From positions 62,001 to 126,000 of the forward strand of contig NZ_PJJO01000051.1 of NCBI RefSeq assembly GCF_002929535.1: a DNA stretch of 64,000 bases, written 5' to 3'. This document shows, in pieces, positions 30,027-41,209 of the stretch. The DNA comes from Cryobacterium sp. Y11. Its GTDB lineage: Bacteria; Actinomycetota; Actinomycetes; Actinomycetales; Microbacteriaceae. The translations under genes and the position numbers were made by a program. How positions within the stretch are numbered: the first letter of the stretch is position 1; the number at the start of each line of letters is the position of its first letter. The notes under the pieces are model-generated. The model saw only the letters and a program-made list of their open reading frames with translations, was not told the origin of the DNA and made no database searches.

Positions 30027-30779
30027 ATGACATTGGTGAACAGTTCGGCGCCAACACGCCCACGTGACGTCGCTGCTGCGGCGACGCTCTGGCTCCCACT
30101 GCTGGCGGTTGTCGTCACCTGGCTGCTATGGATCGATCGCCTTCCCGATGTGCTGCCGCGGCAATGGGGCCGCGACGGCGCCGTGAGCTCGACGATACCG
30201 ACCGAAGCTATGGCCGCGATCGCGGTCGTGGTGAGTGTCGGTGCTGCAATTCTCGCCACCTCCTGGTTGCGCGAACGCGGTGCGCCCAATCGGCGACCCG
30301 TATATCTCGGACTCGGCTTTGCTGCCGGGCTGTCGTCGTGCCTGTGGCTGAGCACGGCCGGTATCACGATTGCCGCCGGCGATGCGGAACCCGAGATGGG
30401 TGCCTGGGTGCTTTTCACCGTCGCTGCCTGCGGCTATGGAGTGCTTCCGTTTCTTCTGGCGCACAAGTGGCTCGACCCGGCTTCACCGGAACCCGTCGAA
30501 GTGCGGGCCGGCACGACCGACGCCGATCTGCCCGTCACCTGGACCAAGCTGGTGACGAGCCCGGTTGTGGCCGTTGTCGGCGGGGCCGTCCTGCTGGGCG
30601 GGGTCGTCGGCGTAATCGCCGCGCTGCGCGATGACGGTCTGAACTCCCCGGCCGCCGCCACCGTTATGACGGCGGTGGTCGTCGGTGTGATCCTGCTGGT
30701 GACAGTGGGCTTTGTGCAGGTTCGGGTGAGCGTCGACCGACGCGGGCTGCGGGATGAGGGGTACGGGATGCGGGTGTAA
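30027..30779 (+). CDS. DUF1648-like multi-spanning membrane protein
   Basis: The 250-residue protein has about six membrane segments. The segment LPDVLPRQWGRDGAVSS near residue 39, just after the first membrane helix, matches the DUF1648 signature seen in SdpI-like and related membrane proteins. The function is unknown. GGGGGAACGG lies directly before ATG 30027 and provides a ribosome-binding site. It converges on the DUF2079 gene. Confidence 0.65.
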   Translation: MTLVNSSAPTRPRDVAAAATLWLPLLAVVVTWLLWIDRLPDVLPRQWGRDGAVSSTIPTEAMAAIAVVVSVGAAILATSWLRERGAPNRRPVYLGLGFAAGLSSCLWLSTAGITIAAGDAEPEMGAWVLFTVAACGYGVLPFLLAHKWLDPASPEPVEVRAGTTDADLPVTWTKLVTSPVVAVVGGAVLLGGVVGVIAALRDDGLNSPAAATVMTAVVVGVILLVTVGFVQVRVSVDRRGLRDEGYGMRV

Positions 30780-30791
30780 GCGGCGGGCCGG

Positions 30792-32183
30792 TTAGCCGGT
30801 TGGGTCAGCGCGGGCGACCTCGTAGCCGCCAGCCGAGTAGATCGTTGTGAACCTGGCTCCGGGATGCAGAGCCTCGGCCACGACCTGCGCCGAACTCCAT
30901 TCGCTGGGCAGGCCGCCGGCTAGAAGATCGATCACGAGATAGTCCGGCAGGGGATTCTGGTTGCCGAGCCAGTAGACATCCGTTCGCTCGACCAGATAGT
31001 TCATGAGCCCAATATCGGATTCGACCACGGCACCGTCTGGCACTCCAGAGAGGGCGGCAGTCGCGGCCGCGGTGCGATCCGTCGAAAAATTGGCCGAGAC
31101 ATCCGTCAATTTAAACAGTGGCAGCGTCGTGGCGAGCACGAGACCGGCGACAATCGAAACGGATGCCGCCTGCCGCCCATAGGCGCGCAGCCAGCCCCGA
31201 CGGCTGGCACGCACGAGCACGATACCGTCAAGCGCCGCCGCGAACACGATCGGCATGAGCACGGCGCTGTACTGCCAGGTGGGGCCCCAATAGCCTGAAT
31301 TGTCGGATAGAAACCGCCAGGCGAGCGTCGGCAGCAGCACGAGGGCGAGCGGCGACCGCACCGCAATCAGTCCACCGGCCACGAGCAGCAGCGCCACGGT
31401 TACCCCCTTCTGCGGCTGCAACAACGCCGCTGGGTCGCCCAGAATCCCCATCAGGTCGATGCTGCTTGAATACGCCCACGCCCCGTTCGGGTTGAGCAGC
31501 GGCAAAATCACAAGGCTCGCGAGGGCAAACCAGCCAAGGCCCCAGACGGCGAGCCAAATTCCCCGCGGATGCCGGCTGCGCGCTGCCAGCACGATACCCA
31601 GGGCGGCCACGGTGAGGCCGAGGTCCTCCTTCACGAACACCAGCGGCATCGCCCAGAGGAGGCAGGCCATCCACTTGCGCAGCAAAAAAGCGGTCAATGA
31701 CAGCGCGAGTAGCGGCACGGCGAACGCGATCTCGTGAAACTGCGCTTCCATCGCGCTCTGCAGCCCCCAGCTGAACGCGAAAGCGAGCCCGAACAGCGTG
31801 CCGGTCACCGGATCGAGCAGCCGAATCGCGCCGTAGGTCAACGCTGCCGCGGCCAGGCCGAACAGTGCATTTTGTACCACCAGCAGCGTGAACGCGTGCG
31901 GAAAGGCCGCAAAAATTGGTCCGAGCATCATTAAAAGCGGATGAAAGTGGTCACCGAGCAGATTGAATCCCTCGCCCTTGATCGTGACGATCGGCGTTTC
32001 GAGCAAGGCATATTGTCTGGCCAGCTGGGTGAAGATGCCCAGGTCCCAGGAGGGAGCGGCGACGCTGCGCCATTGCAGCGCCGAGAATAGGGTGTATAAC
32101 GCGGTGGTGAAAAGTCCAACGCCGACCGGCAGTGCGACTGGCCGAAAAACTGGACGCACAGCCCCCGCGCTAAATCCCCTCAT
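30792..32183 (-). CDS. DUF2079 family membrane protein
   Basis: The 463-residue protein has about ten membrane segments. WDLGIFTQLARQYALL near residue 46 and HFHPLLMMLGPIF near 78 are the conserved DUF2079 motifs; the family resembles GT-C glycosyltransferases in layout, with a C-terminal extracytoplasmic part (about 370-463). No donor or acceptor can be named. The ATG at 32183 lies 6 nt after a TANNNT box. It is a monocistronic-looking gene. Confidence 0.87.
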   Translation of the reverse strand: MRGFSAGAVRPVFRPVALPVGVGLFTTALYTLFSALQWRSVAAPSWDLGIFTQLARQYALLETPIVTIKGEGFNLLGDHFHPLLMMLGPIFAAFPHAFTLLVVQNALFGLAAAALTYGAIRLLDPVTGTLFGLAFAFSWGLQSAMEAQFHEIAFAVPLLALSLTAFLLRKWMACLLWAMPLVFVKEDLGLTVAALGIVLAARSRHPRGIWLAVWGLGWFALASLVILPLLNPNGAWAYSSSIDLMGILGDPAALLQPQKGVTVALLLVAGGLIAVRSPLALVLLPTLAWRFLSDNSGYWGPTWQYSAVLMPIVFAAALDGIVLVRASRRGWLRAYGRQAASVSIVAGLVLATTLPLFKLTDVSANFSTDRTAAATAALSGVPDGAVVESDIGLMNYLVERTDVYWLGNQNPLPDYLVIDLLAGGLPSEWSSAQVVAEALHPGARFTTIYSAGGYEVARADPTG

Positions 32184-32189
32184 CCGATT

Positions 32190-32195
32190 ACGCTA
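32190..32195 (-). promoter_or_regulatory. -10 box spaced for leaderless DUF2079 transcript
   Basis: TAGCGT on the minus strand is followed by 6 nt and the ATG; there is no Shine-Dalgarno. Confidence 0.45.
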
Positions 32196-32248
32196 ACGCA
32201 TCAGTCAGTGCCCGATTCGACCGGCACGTCTGGTCGGGAGAAGACGCG

Positions 32249-32273
32249 CGCCAGGTGGCAGCGCCACCTGGCG
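32249..32273. repeat. 11-bp perfect hairpin in 303-bp intergenic region
   Basis: Arms 32249-32259 and 32263-32273 are exactly complementary with a 3-nt loop. It lies between divergent genes (DUF2079 minus, DUF2316-like plus), so it is not an obvious terminator. The rest of 32184-32486 shows no supported gene. Confidence 0.6.
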
Positions 32274-32486
32274 TTGCCCAGTGCGATACAGATCCCGGGC
32301 CCGGCCCTGTCTAATCACTGCCCCGGGCGCAAAATGCGTTCCAATGCTTCTCGGCGATTATCGACCTGCGACGGGGTGAACGATCAATCAGATGCCGGCG
32401 CACGGCCGCAGCGTGAATTGGCCGAACCACGGGACAGGCGCATGCTGTTGATATGACACCACGTCGCTCCGATACGGATTCATCTC

Positions 32487-32777
32487 ATGTCGCTTAACCG
32501 TCGCCAGGTCGCCGCGACCCGCAATGAGCTGGGCACCAACCTCGCGCTCTCCGGTCAATCCATGGCCGATATCGCCACGACACTCGGGCGGAGTGAGTCA
32601 GAGGTGCGGGCGGCGCTTGACGTCGACGGGCAGCCGCGCGATGACGACCACCTCTCCGCTGGCCGGAAAGCCGACCGCGCGTATCGAGTGCGGTACGGGC
32701 CCGGTCACCCGGAATGCGACCATGCCCCGTTCGGCGCGCACGCACAACGCATTGACGTGTTAGCGCTGGCCAGATAA
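32487..32777 (+). CDS. DUF2316-like small protein, C-terminus diverged
   Basis: The first 50 residues (MSLNRRQVAATRNELGTNLA onward, with LSGQSMADIATTLGRSESEV) match the N-terminal HTH-like part of DUF2316. After about residue 52 the sequence no longer resembles the family and turns into H/R/D-rich peptide, which suggests a frameshift or replaced C-terminus. The product as read is 96 residues. Function is unknown. No strong Shine-Dalgarno is seen. Confidence 0.5.
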   Translation: MSLNRRQVAATRNELGTNLALSGQSMADIATTLGRSESEVRAALDVDGQPRDDDHLSAGRKADRAYRVRYGPGHPECDHAPFGAHAQRIDVLALAR

Positions 32778-32783
32778 TTTCGT

Positions 32784-35005
<2,222 letters not shown>

Positions 35006-35009
<4 letters not shown>

Positions 35010-36259
35010 GAGCTGACAACTCCTTGGAGGGAAACGGATGCTGACGGGCGGGTTGCAGAGAAACGGTCGGGCCGAAAGCGCTCCCAGCGCTGATCGGCAC
35101 TGCCTTCGATCAGCTGAAGACAGTAGTGGGCAGCCACCGGGGTGAGCAGTACGCCGTGGCGGAAAAATCCGGTGGCGACAATAAGTCCGGGAACGTCGTC
35201 GCCCTCCGGTGCCCCACCAATTCGCGATACCCGGCCGAGCAGCGGCGCGTTATCGGGCGTTCCTGGACGAGCACGAGCGGTCACCTCGATCAGCTCGAGC
35301 TCACTCACTGCCGGCACCAGCACCTGGGCGTCACGCAAAAGTTGATAGACGCCACCAGCCGACACCGCAGTGGAGCCGTCTTCGCGTTGGGTGGCTCCGA
35401 TCACCACCGTTCCGTCCGATCGTGGAACCAGATAGACCGGCACACCGTGCACCAGTCCGCGGATCGTGCAGGTGAGCAACGGCCGCAGGTGCTCCGGCAC
35501 CCGAAGCCGCAGAATATCCCCGTAAACCGGGCGAAGCGGCAGGGTCAGGTGCTCGGGCAACCCGCTGAGCCCGGCCGCCGCGAGGCCAGTGGCCACAACG
35601 ACTTCGGCGGCACTGACCGTGCCGCCATCAGCCAGGGCGACACCGGTGACGCGAGATGAGGCATCCGCGCAATCGTCGTGCACTAACCCGGTGGCCTTCA
35701 CCCGGATCAGGGCGTCGTGGCCCCACCCGCCGTTTTCCGCCAGCGCGGCAAGCATGAGTTGGATGCGCGCGCTGAGCCGGCGTGGGTCGACCTGATGATC
35801 CTGCTCCACCATGAAAGCCCCAGAAACGTGCGGGCTCAGCAGCGGTTCGTAGACACGCGCCTCGCGAATGGTCAGCGGGTCAACGATCAGCCCGCTGGCC
35901 AGCTGTACTCCGCGCAGGTCGGCCAACGCGTGCCGGTCGGCCGAATCCGCGCCAACACTCATGGTGTGAGTTCTCTGATACCCGGTTAGGTAATGATCGG
36001 GTCCGAGGGAATCGATGAACGCCGGATACAGCCCCGAGGAGGCGAGCATGAGCTCGAGCAACGCCTCTTCCTGGTAGTGCAGTTCGCTTACCGCCGCGAG
36101 CATTCCGGCCGCAGCATACGTTGCACCGCTGGCGGGCTCCGGGTCGATGACGACCACCGTGCGGCCCGAATGCGCAACGGCCCAGGCAATGCCGAGTCCG
36201 ATGATGCCCCCGCCGATCACGGCGACGTCGACCGTGCGGTTTACACCTCGTTCACTCAT
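35006..36259 (-). CDS. thiO: Glycine oxidase ThiO
   Basis: The 417-residue FAD enzyme oxidises glycine to the imine used by ThiG. The Rossmann motif VAVIGGGIIGLGIAWAVA begins near residue 12, followed by ASGATYAAAGMLAAV near 43; LRPVYGDILRLR near 256 and VIVATGFFRHGVLLTP-like segment near the C-terminus complete the DAO fold. ATG 36259 is the first start before the nucleotide-binding motif; the open frame upstream is unlike the family. It is the first gene of thiO-thiS-thiG-thiF and is divergent from thiE with a 55-bp gap. No TPP riboswitch precedes it. Confidence 0.92.
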
Positions 36260-36301
36260 GGTGCTCACCGTTTTGTGGCGTGGACGCTTCACATTGGCCC
36301 C

Positions 36302-36307
36302 TAGTGT
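36302..36307 (+). promoter_or_regulatory. -10 box spaced for leaderless thiE transcript
   Basis: TAGTGT lies 7 nt before ATG 36315 in the short thiO/thiE gap. There is no Shine-Dalgarno. Confidence 0.5.
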
Positions 36308-36314
36308 TGGTCGC

Positions 36315-36950
36315 ATGGACCAGATAAACGCCCGGCTGTATCTCTGCACCGATGCCCGGAAGGATCGTGGCGATTTCGCTGAATTCGTGGCAGCGGCGTT
36401 CGCTGGCGGGGTCGACATCATTCAGCTTCGCGACAAGAACATCGACGCCGCTGAGGAACTCGACTATCTCGAAATTCTGCGCTCGGTTGCGAACCAGCAC
36501 GCACGACTCTGGGCCGTCAACGACCGGGCGGATATTGCCAGCCTGGCGAATGCTCCGGTATTTCATGTGGGCCAGAGCGATCTGCCGGTGACCTCCGCTC
36601 GCACCCTGCTCGGCCCGGCCGCCCTGATCGGCCTGTCCACACACACCACCAACCAAGTGGATGCCGCCCTGACCGCGAACGATCTCAACTATTTTTGCGT
36701 CGGCCCGGTGTGGGCCACACCGACAAAACCCGGTCGGGCGGCAGTTGGAACTGATCTGCTGCGCTATGCGGCCGCCCGCAGCGCCGCCATCGACAGCGAG
36801 CTGCCGTGGTTTGCCATCGGCGGCATCGACCTGGGCACTATCGACCAGGTCGTCGACGCTGGCGCGACGCGAGTGGTTGTGGTGCGTGCGATCACCGACG
36901 CCACCGACCCGACGGATGCCGCGCAGCGGCTTCTGGCCCGCCTGCCGTAG
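36315..36950 (+). CDS. thiE: Thiamine phosphate synthase
   Basis: The 211-residue TIM-barrel enzyme couples HMP pyrophosphate with the thiazole phosphate. Signatures are [14 protein letters not shown] near 30, [11 protein letters not shown] near 64, [10 protein letters not shown] near 82, [10 protein letters not shown] near 104 and [15 protein letters not shown] near 125. ATG 36315 gives the family length; the frame upstream overlaps thiO antisense and has no similarity. It converges on thiD-tenA. Confidence 0.94.
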   Translation: MDQINARLYLCTDARKDRGDFAEFVAAAFAGGVDIIQLRDKNIDAAEELDYLEILRSVANQHARLWAVNDRADIASLANAPVFHVGQSDLPVTSARTLLGPAALIGLSTHTTNQVDAALTANDLNYFCVGPVWATPTKPGRAAVGTDLLRYAAARSAAIDSELPWFAIGGIDLGTIDQVVDAGATRVVVVRAITDATDPTDAAQRLLARLP

Positions 36951-36993
36951 CTTCGCTAGTGCCGCACACCGTACGGAGTTGGGCGTGGTCATC

Positions 36994-38517
36994 TCAGGCC
37001 AGCACAAACTGCCGAGGGGCGTCGAAGAAGTCAAGCTCGAACCGGGACGAGATGGCAAACGCCTGGCGCATCGCCGAACGTTGCGCATCAGAGGCCGTTG
37101 ACGCGCAGTCGTCAATGAGCGCGATGACTTCCCTCGTGGCCGCGGCGAATTCGTCATCGGCATAGGTCTGCAGCCAGGCGGAATATGGATGCACCGCTGT
37201 CTCGGTGCGGGCCAGAAAATTGGTGTGCAGCCGCTCACCGACATCCGCATAGAGCCAATAACAGGGCAGCAGCGCCGCGAGAAGCACCGGATAGTTTGCG
37301 TCCTCAGCGAGTCCGAGCAAGTGATCGAGGTAGCCAGTCGTTACCGGGCTGGCCTCGGAAGACACCTCCCGTTGCTCCAGCCAGTTTCTGTGTAACTCCA
37401 ACTCAACGTCGCGGCAGCGTCGTGCCGAATCGGCTAGAAACCGTTGTGCGTACGTCGTCGGCGCGATCTCACTAGCGCGGGCAAGAACGCGCGCGTAGGT
37501 GGCCAGATAGAGCGCGTCCTGCGCGAGGTAATACGAAAAATCTCGTTCATCCAGGGAGCCGGTACCGAGATCCGTGATGAACGGCAGATTGAAGATCTGT
37601 GTGCGTATCAGCTCGACGTCGCGCCAGAGTGTCGCACTGAATTTCGCCGAAGCAGCGGGTGCGGCCGACGCGCCTGCGAACAGCCGATGAAAGTGATGGA
37701 TCGGGCCATGGCCTTGACCCACTTCGAGGTCGTCGGCATGGGTCAGGGCATCCTGCAGCCAGTCCTTGACCTCGGCCAGAGACGCCGCCCAGTCCCCGGT
37801 TCGTGCCTGGACCGTGGCCATTGCCGAGGAGAGCGAGCATCCGGTGCCGTGGGTGTTTTTGGTGGCAATGCGCGGCGAAGCACACTCGACAACGCTCTGT
37901 GCCAGCAGCCCGTGGGTATTGACCAGGGCATCAGGGCAGTTCGTTTCGTCGAAGTGACCTCCCTTGACCAACACGGTGACGCCGGTGCGGGCTGACAGTC
38001 GTTTGCCCTGTTCGACGGCCTCAGCCCAATTTGCTGCTGTGGGTTCTGCGAGCAGAACGGCCAGCTCGGGAACGTTGGGTGTGACGAGATCGGCGAGGGG
38101 GATCAGATCTCGCAGCGCCTGCTCAGCTTGAGGGTCGAGCAGCCGGTGACCACTCGTTGCCACCATCACCGGGTCGAGCACGACGAGCGGAGGACGGTGA
38201 GCGTCGAGCCAGGAACGCACCTCGTGAATCACGTCGATATCAGCGAGCATGCCGATCTTCACGGCATCGATGGTCACGTCATCGCTCACGGCGTCCAATT
38301 GCTGGCGCAGAAAAGCGACCGGCGGGGTGTGCACCGAGCGCACCCCTTGTGTGTTCTGCGCGACCAGAGCTGTGACCACCGCCATGCCGTACCCGCCGTT
38401 GGCTGCGATGCTTTTCAAATCGGCGTGGATGCCGGCACCGCCGGTCGGGTCGGTGCCGGCGATACTGAGAATCCGAGGCGTGGACCTCAGCGTAGTATTC
38501 GAGTTCTGAGCAGTCAT
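36994..38517 (-). CDS. thiD: ThiD-TenA fusion: HMP-phosphate kinase with thiaminase-II-type domain
   Basis: The 507-residue protein joins two enzymes. Residues about 15-275 are ThiD, which phosphorylates HMP and HMP-P: SIAGTDPTGGAGIHADLKSI near 19, VLDPVMVATSGHRLL near 115 and KNTHGTGCSLSSA near 220. Residues about 290-505 are TenA, which salvages aminopyrimidine from damaged thiamine: YYLAQDALYLATYARVLA near 345, and LLPCYWLYADVGERL near 430 with the catalytic cysteine. ATG 38517 is chosen because GGAGGG lies 9 nt upstream; ATG 38526 would sit against that site. The site is inside a TPP riboswitch, so translation is expected to fall when thiamine pyrophosphate is abundant. Confidence 0.93.
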   Translation of the reverse strand: MTAQNSNTTLRSTPRILSIAGTDPTGGAGIHADLKSIAANGGYGMAVVTALVAQNTQGVRSVHTPPVAFLRQQLDAVSDDVTIDAVKIGMLADIDVIHEVRSWLDAHRPPLVVLDPVMVATSGHRLLDPQAEQALRDLIPLADLVTPNVPELAVLLAEPTAANWAEAVEQGKRLSARTGVTVLVKGGHFDETNCPDALVNTHGLLAQSVVECASPRIATKNTHGTGCSLSSAMATVQARTGDWAASLAEVKDWLQDALTHADDLEVGQGHGPIHHFHRLFAGASAAPAASAKFSATLWRDVELIRTQIFNLPFITDLGTGSLDERDFSYYLAQDALYLATYARVLARASEIAPTTYAQRFLADSARRCRDVELELHRNWLEQREVSSEASPVTTGYLDHLLGLAEDANYPVLLAALLPCYWLYADVGERLHTNFLARTETAVHPYSAWLQTYADDEFAAATREVIALIDDCASTASDAQRSAMRQAFAISSRFELDFFDAPRQFVLA

Positions 38518-38522
38518 CAGTG

Positions 38523-38606
38523 ACATCCCTCCGCTAGTGCTAACTAGACAGGTTCAACGGGTATTAATCTCAGCTCGCGCATTGTGCGGAGCACCCCGTG
38601 TCACTG
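38523..38606 (-). promoter_or_regulatory. TPP riboswitch (THI element) of thiD-tenA
   Basis: Read on the minus strand the conserved core parts appear in order: GACACGGGGTGC, then GCTGAGAT, then ACCCGTTGAACCTG, TAGTTAGCACTAGCG and GGAGGGATGTCACTG closing the P1 stem. The Shine-Dalgarno GGAGGG is within the 3' side, implying translational control. A -10 box (TATAGG, complement of 38612-38617) lies so that transcription would start right at the element. Confidence 0.95.
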
Positions 38607-38660
38607 AGCAGCCTATACGCCAACAGACATCACTGAGTTACCACTGCCAGATCTGCTCTC

Positions 38661-40190
38661 TTAGAGATCGGCGACGAGGCTCACTGGGTTTTCGATGCAC
38701 CGGGCAATGTAGGTGAGAAACCCCGCTGCTGTTCCACCGTCGCAGACCCGATGGTCGAACACCATCGAGAGCTCAACGACGGTGCGCACCGCGAGTGCAT
38801 GATTGACCACCCACGGCCGTTCGATCATGCGTCCGATGCCGAGAATGGCCGCCTCCGGGTGATTGATGATCGCAGCGGAGCCGTCAACGCCGAGGGAGCC
38901 GAAGTTGTTGAGGGTGAAGGTTCCACCGGTCAGCGCGCTCGGAGCAAAGGTGCCCTCCGGCGATTGCGCCACCAGAGCGGCGATGGAATCGCGCAACTGC
39001 CGGGTGCTCATGGCGTGGGCGCCGTGGATCACGGGAACCATGAGCCCGCGTGAGGTCTGCGCAGCGATGCCGAGGTTCACGGCTCCGTGCTGCAGAATTT
39101 CCTGGCTTGCGGTATCGACCGAGGAATTCAGTACCGGATACTGCCGCAACCCGGCCACGACGAACCGAGCAATGAGCGCCGTCACGCTGAACCGCTCGCC
39201 GGTCGCCGCTCGCAGCTGATCGCGGGCCGCGAACAGGGCGGTCGCATCCACGTCGAGCCAGATCGTTGCCTCGGGAATCTCCCGCCGCGACGTGGCCAGT
39301 CGCTGCGCCACAACTTTGCGCAGCCCGGAGATCGGAATGCGAATGTCCGCGCTCTCGTCGGCCGGCGATACGCCGACCGCTGCTGCACCGACCCCTGCTG
39401 CACCGATCGCTGCTGCACCGACGACTGCTGGGGTGGCTGCCGGCGTCACGACGGCAGTGTCGGGTGCTCCGGGCGCGGTCAGCGCGCGCAGATACTCTTC
39501 AACATCGCTGCGCAGAACAAGACTGTCCCGACCCGATCCCTGCAGCGTGCTCGCATCGAATCCGTTCTCACGGGCCAGCCGGCGAACGATTGGCGACACC
39601 ACGGGGGAGCGATGGGTCGGGTCGGCGGTGTTGGTCGAAACCGCGACCGTCGAAACGGATGCCACCGGTTCGGCCGGTCGCGTAGCGGCCACCGTCGGTG
39701 TCGCTGCGGGCCGAGCCGGGGCATCCGCTGTTATGACGCGGGGCATGCTCGCGGCGCCCGTGCCACCGAACCGCCCGGCGGCCACCTTCCGCGCCGGCCG
39801 GGTGCTCTCGGTGGTGCCATAGCCCACGAGGACCGCGCCGGAACCTTCGGCGGTGGCGCTGGCGGCGATGCTGGCGGTGTCCGGCGCTGAAACAGCCGCA
39901 TCAGCCGAGCCAGCCGAACCCGTAGGAGCGGCGCTCGCCGCAACATCCGCTGTACTGTCAACGACGGTCAGCAACACCTGGCCGGCGTGAATGACCTGGC
40001 CCGGCTCGCCAAACAGGCTGGCCACAACGCCGCCATATGGCGACGGCAGCTCCACGATCGACTTGGCCGATTCAACTTCGACCACGGCCTGATCGATAAC
40101 TATCGTGTCGCCGGGAGCGACCAGCCAGGCCACAATCTCGGCCTCGGTGAGTCCCTCGCCGAGGTCTGGCAGCAGAAATTCGCGGCTCAT
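38661..40190 (-). CDS. bkdC: 2-oxoacid dehydrogenase E2 (dihydrolipoamide acyltransferase)
   Basis: The 509-residue core subunit passes acyl groups to CoA. An N-terminal lipoyl domain (1-77) has the lipoylated lysine K43 in VESAKSIVELP. A long A/T/V/P-rich linker follows, then an E1/E3-binding domain (SPIVRRLARENGFDASTLQG, near 196) and a catalytic domain of about 230 residues ending with the active-site histidine in DHRVCDGG. ATG 40190 overlaps the E1beta stop. The Lrp/AsnC neighbour points to the branched-chain complex rather than pyruvate; that is inference. No E3 gene is in the window. Confidence 0.9.
   Translation of the reverse strand: MSREFLLPDLGEGLTEAEIVAWLVAPGDTIVIDQAVVEVESAKSIVELPSPYGGVVASLFGEPGQVIHAGQVLLTVVDSTADVAASAAPTGSAGSADAAVSAPDTASIAASATAEGSGAVLVGYGTTESTRPARKVAAGRFGGTGAASMPRVITADAPARPAATPTVAATRPAEPVASVSTVAVSTNTADPTHRSPVVSPIVRRLARENGFDASTLQGSGRDSLVLRSDVEEYLRALTAPGAPDTAVVTPAATPAVVGAAAIGAAGVGAAAVGVSPADESADIRIPISGLRKVVAQRLATSRREIPEATIWLDVDATALFAARDQLRAATGERFSVTALIARFVVAGLRQYPVLNSSVDTASQEILQHGAVNLGIAAQTSRGLMVPVIHGAHAMSTRQLRDSIAALVAQSPEGTFAPSALTGGTFTLNNFGSLGVDGSAAIINHPEAAILGIGRMIERPWVVNHALAVRTVVELSMVFDHRVCDGGTAAGFLTYIARCIENPVSLVADL
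39376..39420. repeat. Three 15-bp tandem units in the E2 linker
   Basis: Units begin at 39376, 39391 and 39406 around CTGCTGCACCG, with a degenerate fourth at 39421. They encode an alanine/glycine-rich pentapeptide repeat between the lipoyl-side linker and catalytic domain; copy number changes stay in frame. Confidence 0.8.
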
Positions 40191-41209
40191 CAGCTCCACT
40201 CCCAGGTCGACAGCGCGGCAAGAATACGGTCGGGGGTGGGCAAGAAATACTCCTCGAGCTTGGGGGACGGGTAGGGAATGTCGAAGCCGGTGATGCGCAG
40301 AATGGGCGCGGCCAGGTAGAAGAAATTGCGCTCGGTCAGGCGCGCGGCCACCTCGGCGCCGTAGCCGCCGAACTGCGCGGCCTCATGCACGATGGCGGCC
40401 CGGCCGGTCTTTCGAACCGATGCCCCCACCGTCTCGTCATCAAATGGCGACAGTGTGCGCAGGTCGATGACCTCGATCGAGAGCCCCTCCGCCGTGGCCT
40501 GCTCGGCCGTGGCGAGAGCGGTTTTTACGGTCGGCCCATAGGCGATGAGCGTGACGTCGGTGCCCTCCCGCAGCACGACGGCCCGGTTCAGCGGCTCGGT
40601 CTGCACCGGCAGGGCGAGGGACGCCTTGCTCCAGTAACGACTCTTCGGCTCCATGAAAATAACCGGGTCGTCGCTTCGAATGGCGTCGCGGAGCATGGAG
40701 TAGGCGTCGGCCGGATTCGACGGGCTCACCACGGTCAGCCCCGGTGTCGCCGTCCAGTACGCCTCTGACGAGTCGGAGTGGTGCTCGACGCCGCCGATAT
40801 CGCCGGCATAGGGTATGCGAATCACGATTGGCAGCGAGATCTTGCCGCGTGTGCGGTTGCGCATCTTGGCAACGTGCGACACGATCTGCTGAAATGCCGG
40901 GTAGCTGAACGCGTCAAACTGCATCTCAACGACCGGGCGCAGGCCGTACATAGCCATGCCGATCGCGGTTCCCACGATGCCGGCCTCGGCCAGCGGTGAG
41001 TCGCTCACCCGGGTCTCGCCAAATTCGGCATAAAGCCCGTCGGTCACCCGAAAGACGCCGCCGAGCGGGCCGACGTCTTCGCCGAACAAGACGACGGTCG
41101 GGTCGTCGACCATCGCGTCGCGAATGGCCGCATTGAGCGCGGCGGCCATGGTGAGGTTTTCCGGCGCGCGCACCGCAGTACCGCTCTCGAGGGTTTGCTG
41201 GGGGCTCAT
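40190..41209 (-). CDS. bkdB: 2-oxoacid dehydrogenase E1 component, beta subunit
   Basis: The 339-residue subunit of the thiamine-diphosphate-dependent E1 has VVLFGEDVGPLGGVFRVTDG near 39, SDSPLAEAGIVGTAIGMA near 68, and EHHSDSSEAYWTATPGL near 138, as in BCKDH and acetoin-type E1beta. It is in an operon with E1alpha (overlap at 41206-41209) and E2. Confidence 0.9.
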   Translation of the reverse strand: MSPQQTLESGTAVRAPENLTMAAALNAAIRDAMVDDPTVVLFGEDVGPLGGVFRVTDGLYAEFGETRVSDSPLAEAGIVGTAIGMAMYGLRPVVEMQFDAFSYPAFQQIVSHVAKMRNRTRGKISLPIVIRIPYAGDIGGVEHHSDSSEAYWTATPGLTVVSPSNPADAYSMLRDAIRSDDPVIFMEPKSRYWSKASLALPVQTEPLNRAVVLREGTDVTLIAYGPTVKTALATAEQATAEGLSIEVIDLRTLSPFDDETVGASVRKTGRAAIVHEAAQFGGYGAEVAARLTERNFFYLAAPILRITGFDIPYPSPKLEEYFLPTPDRILAALSTWEWS

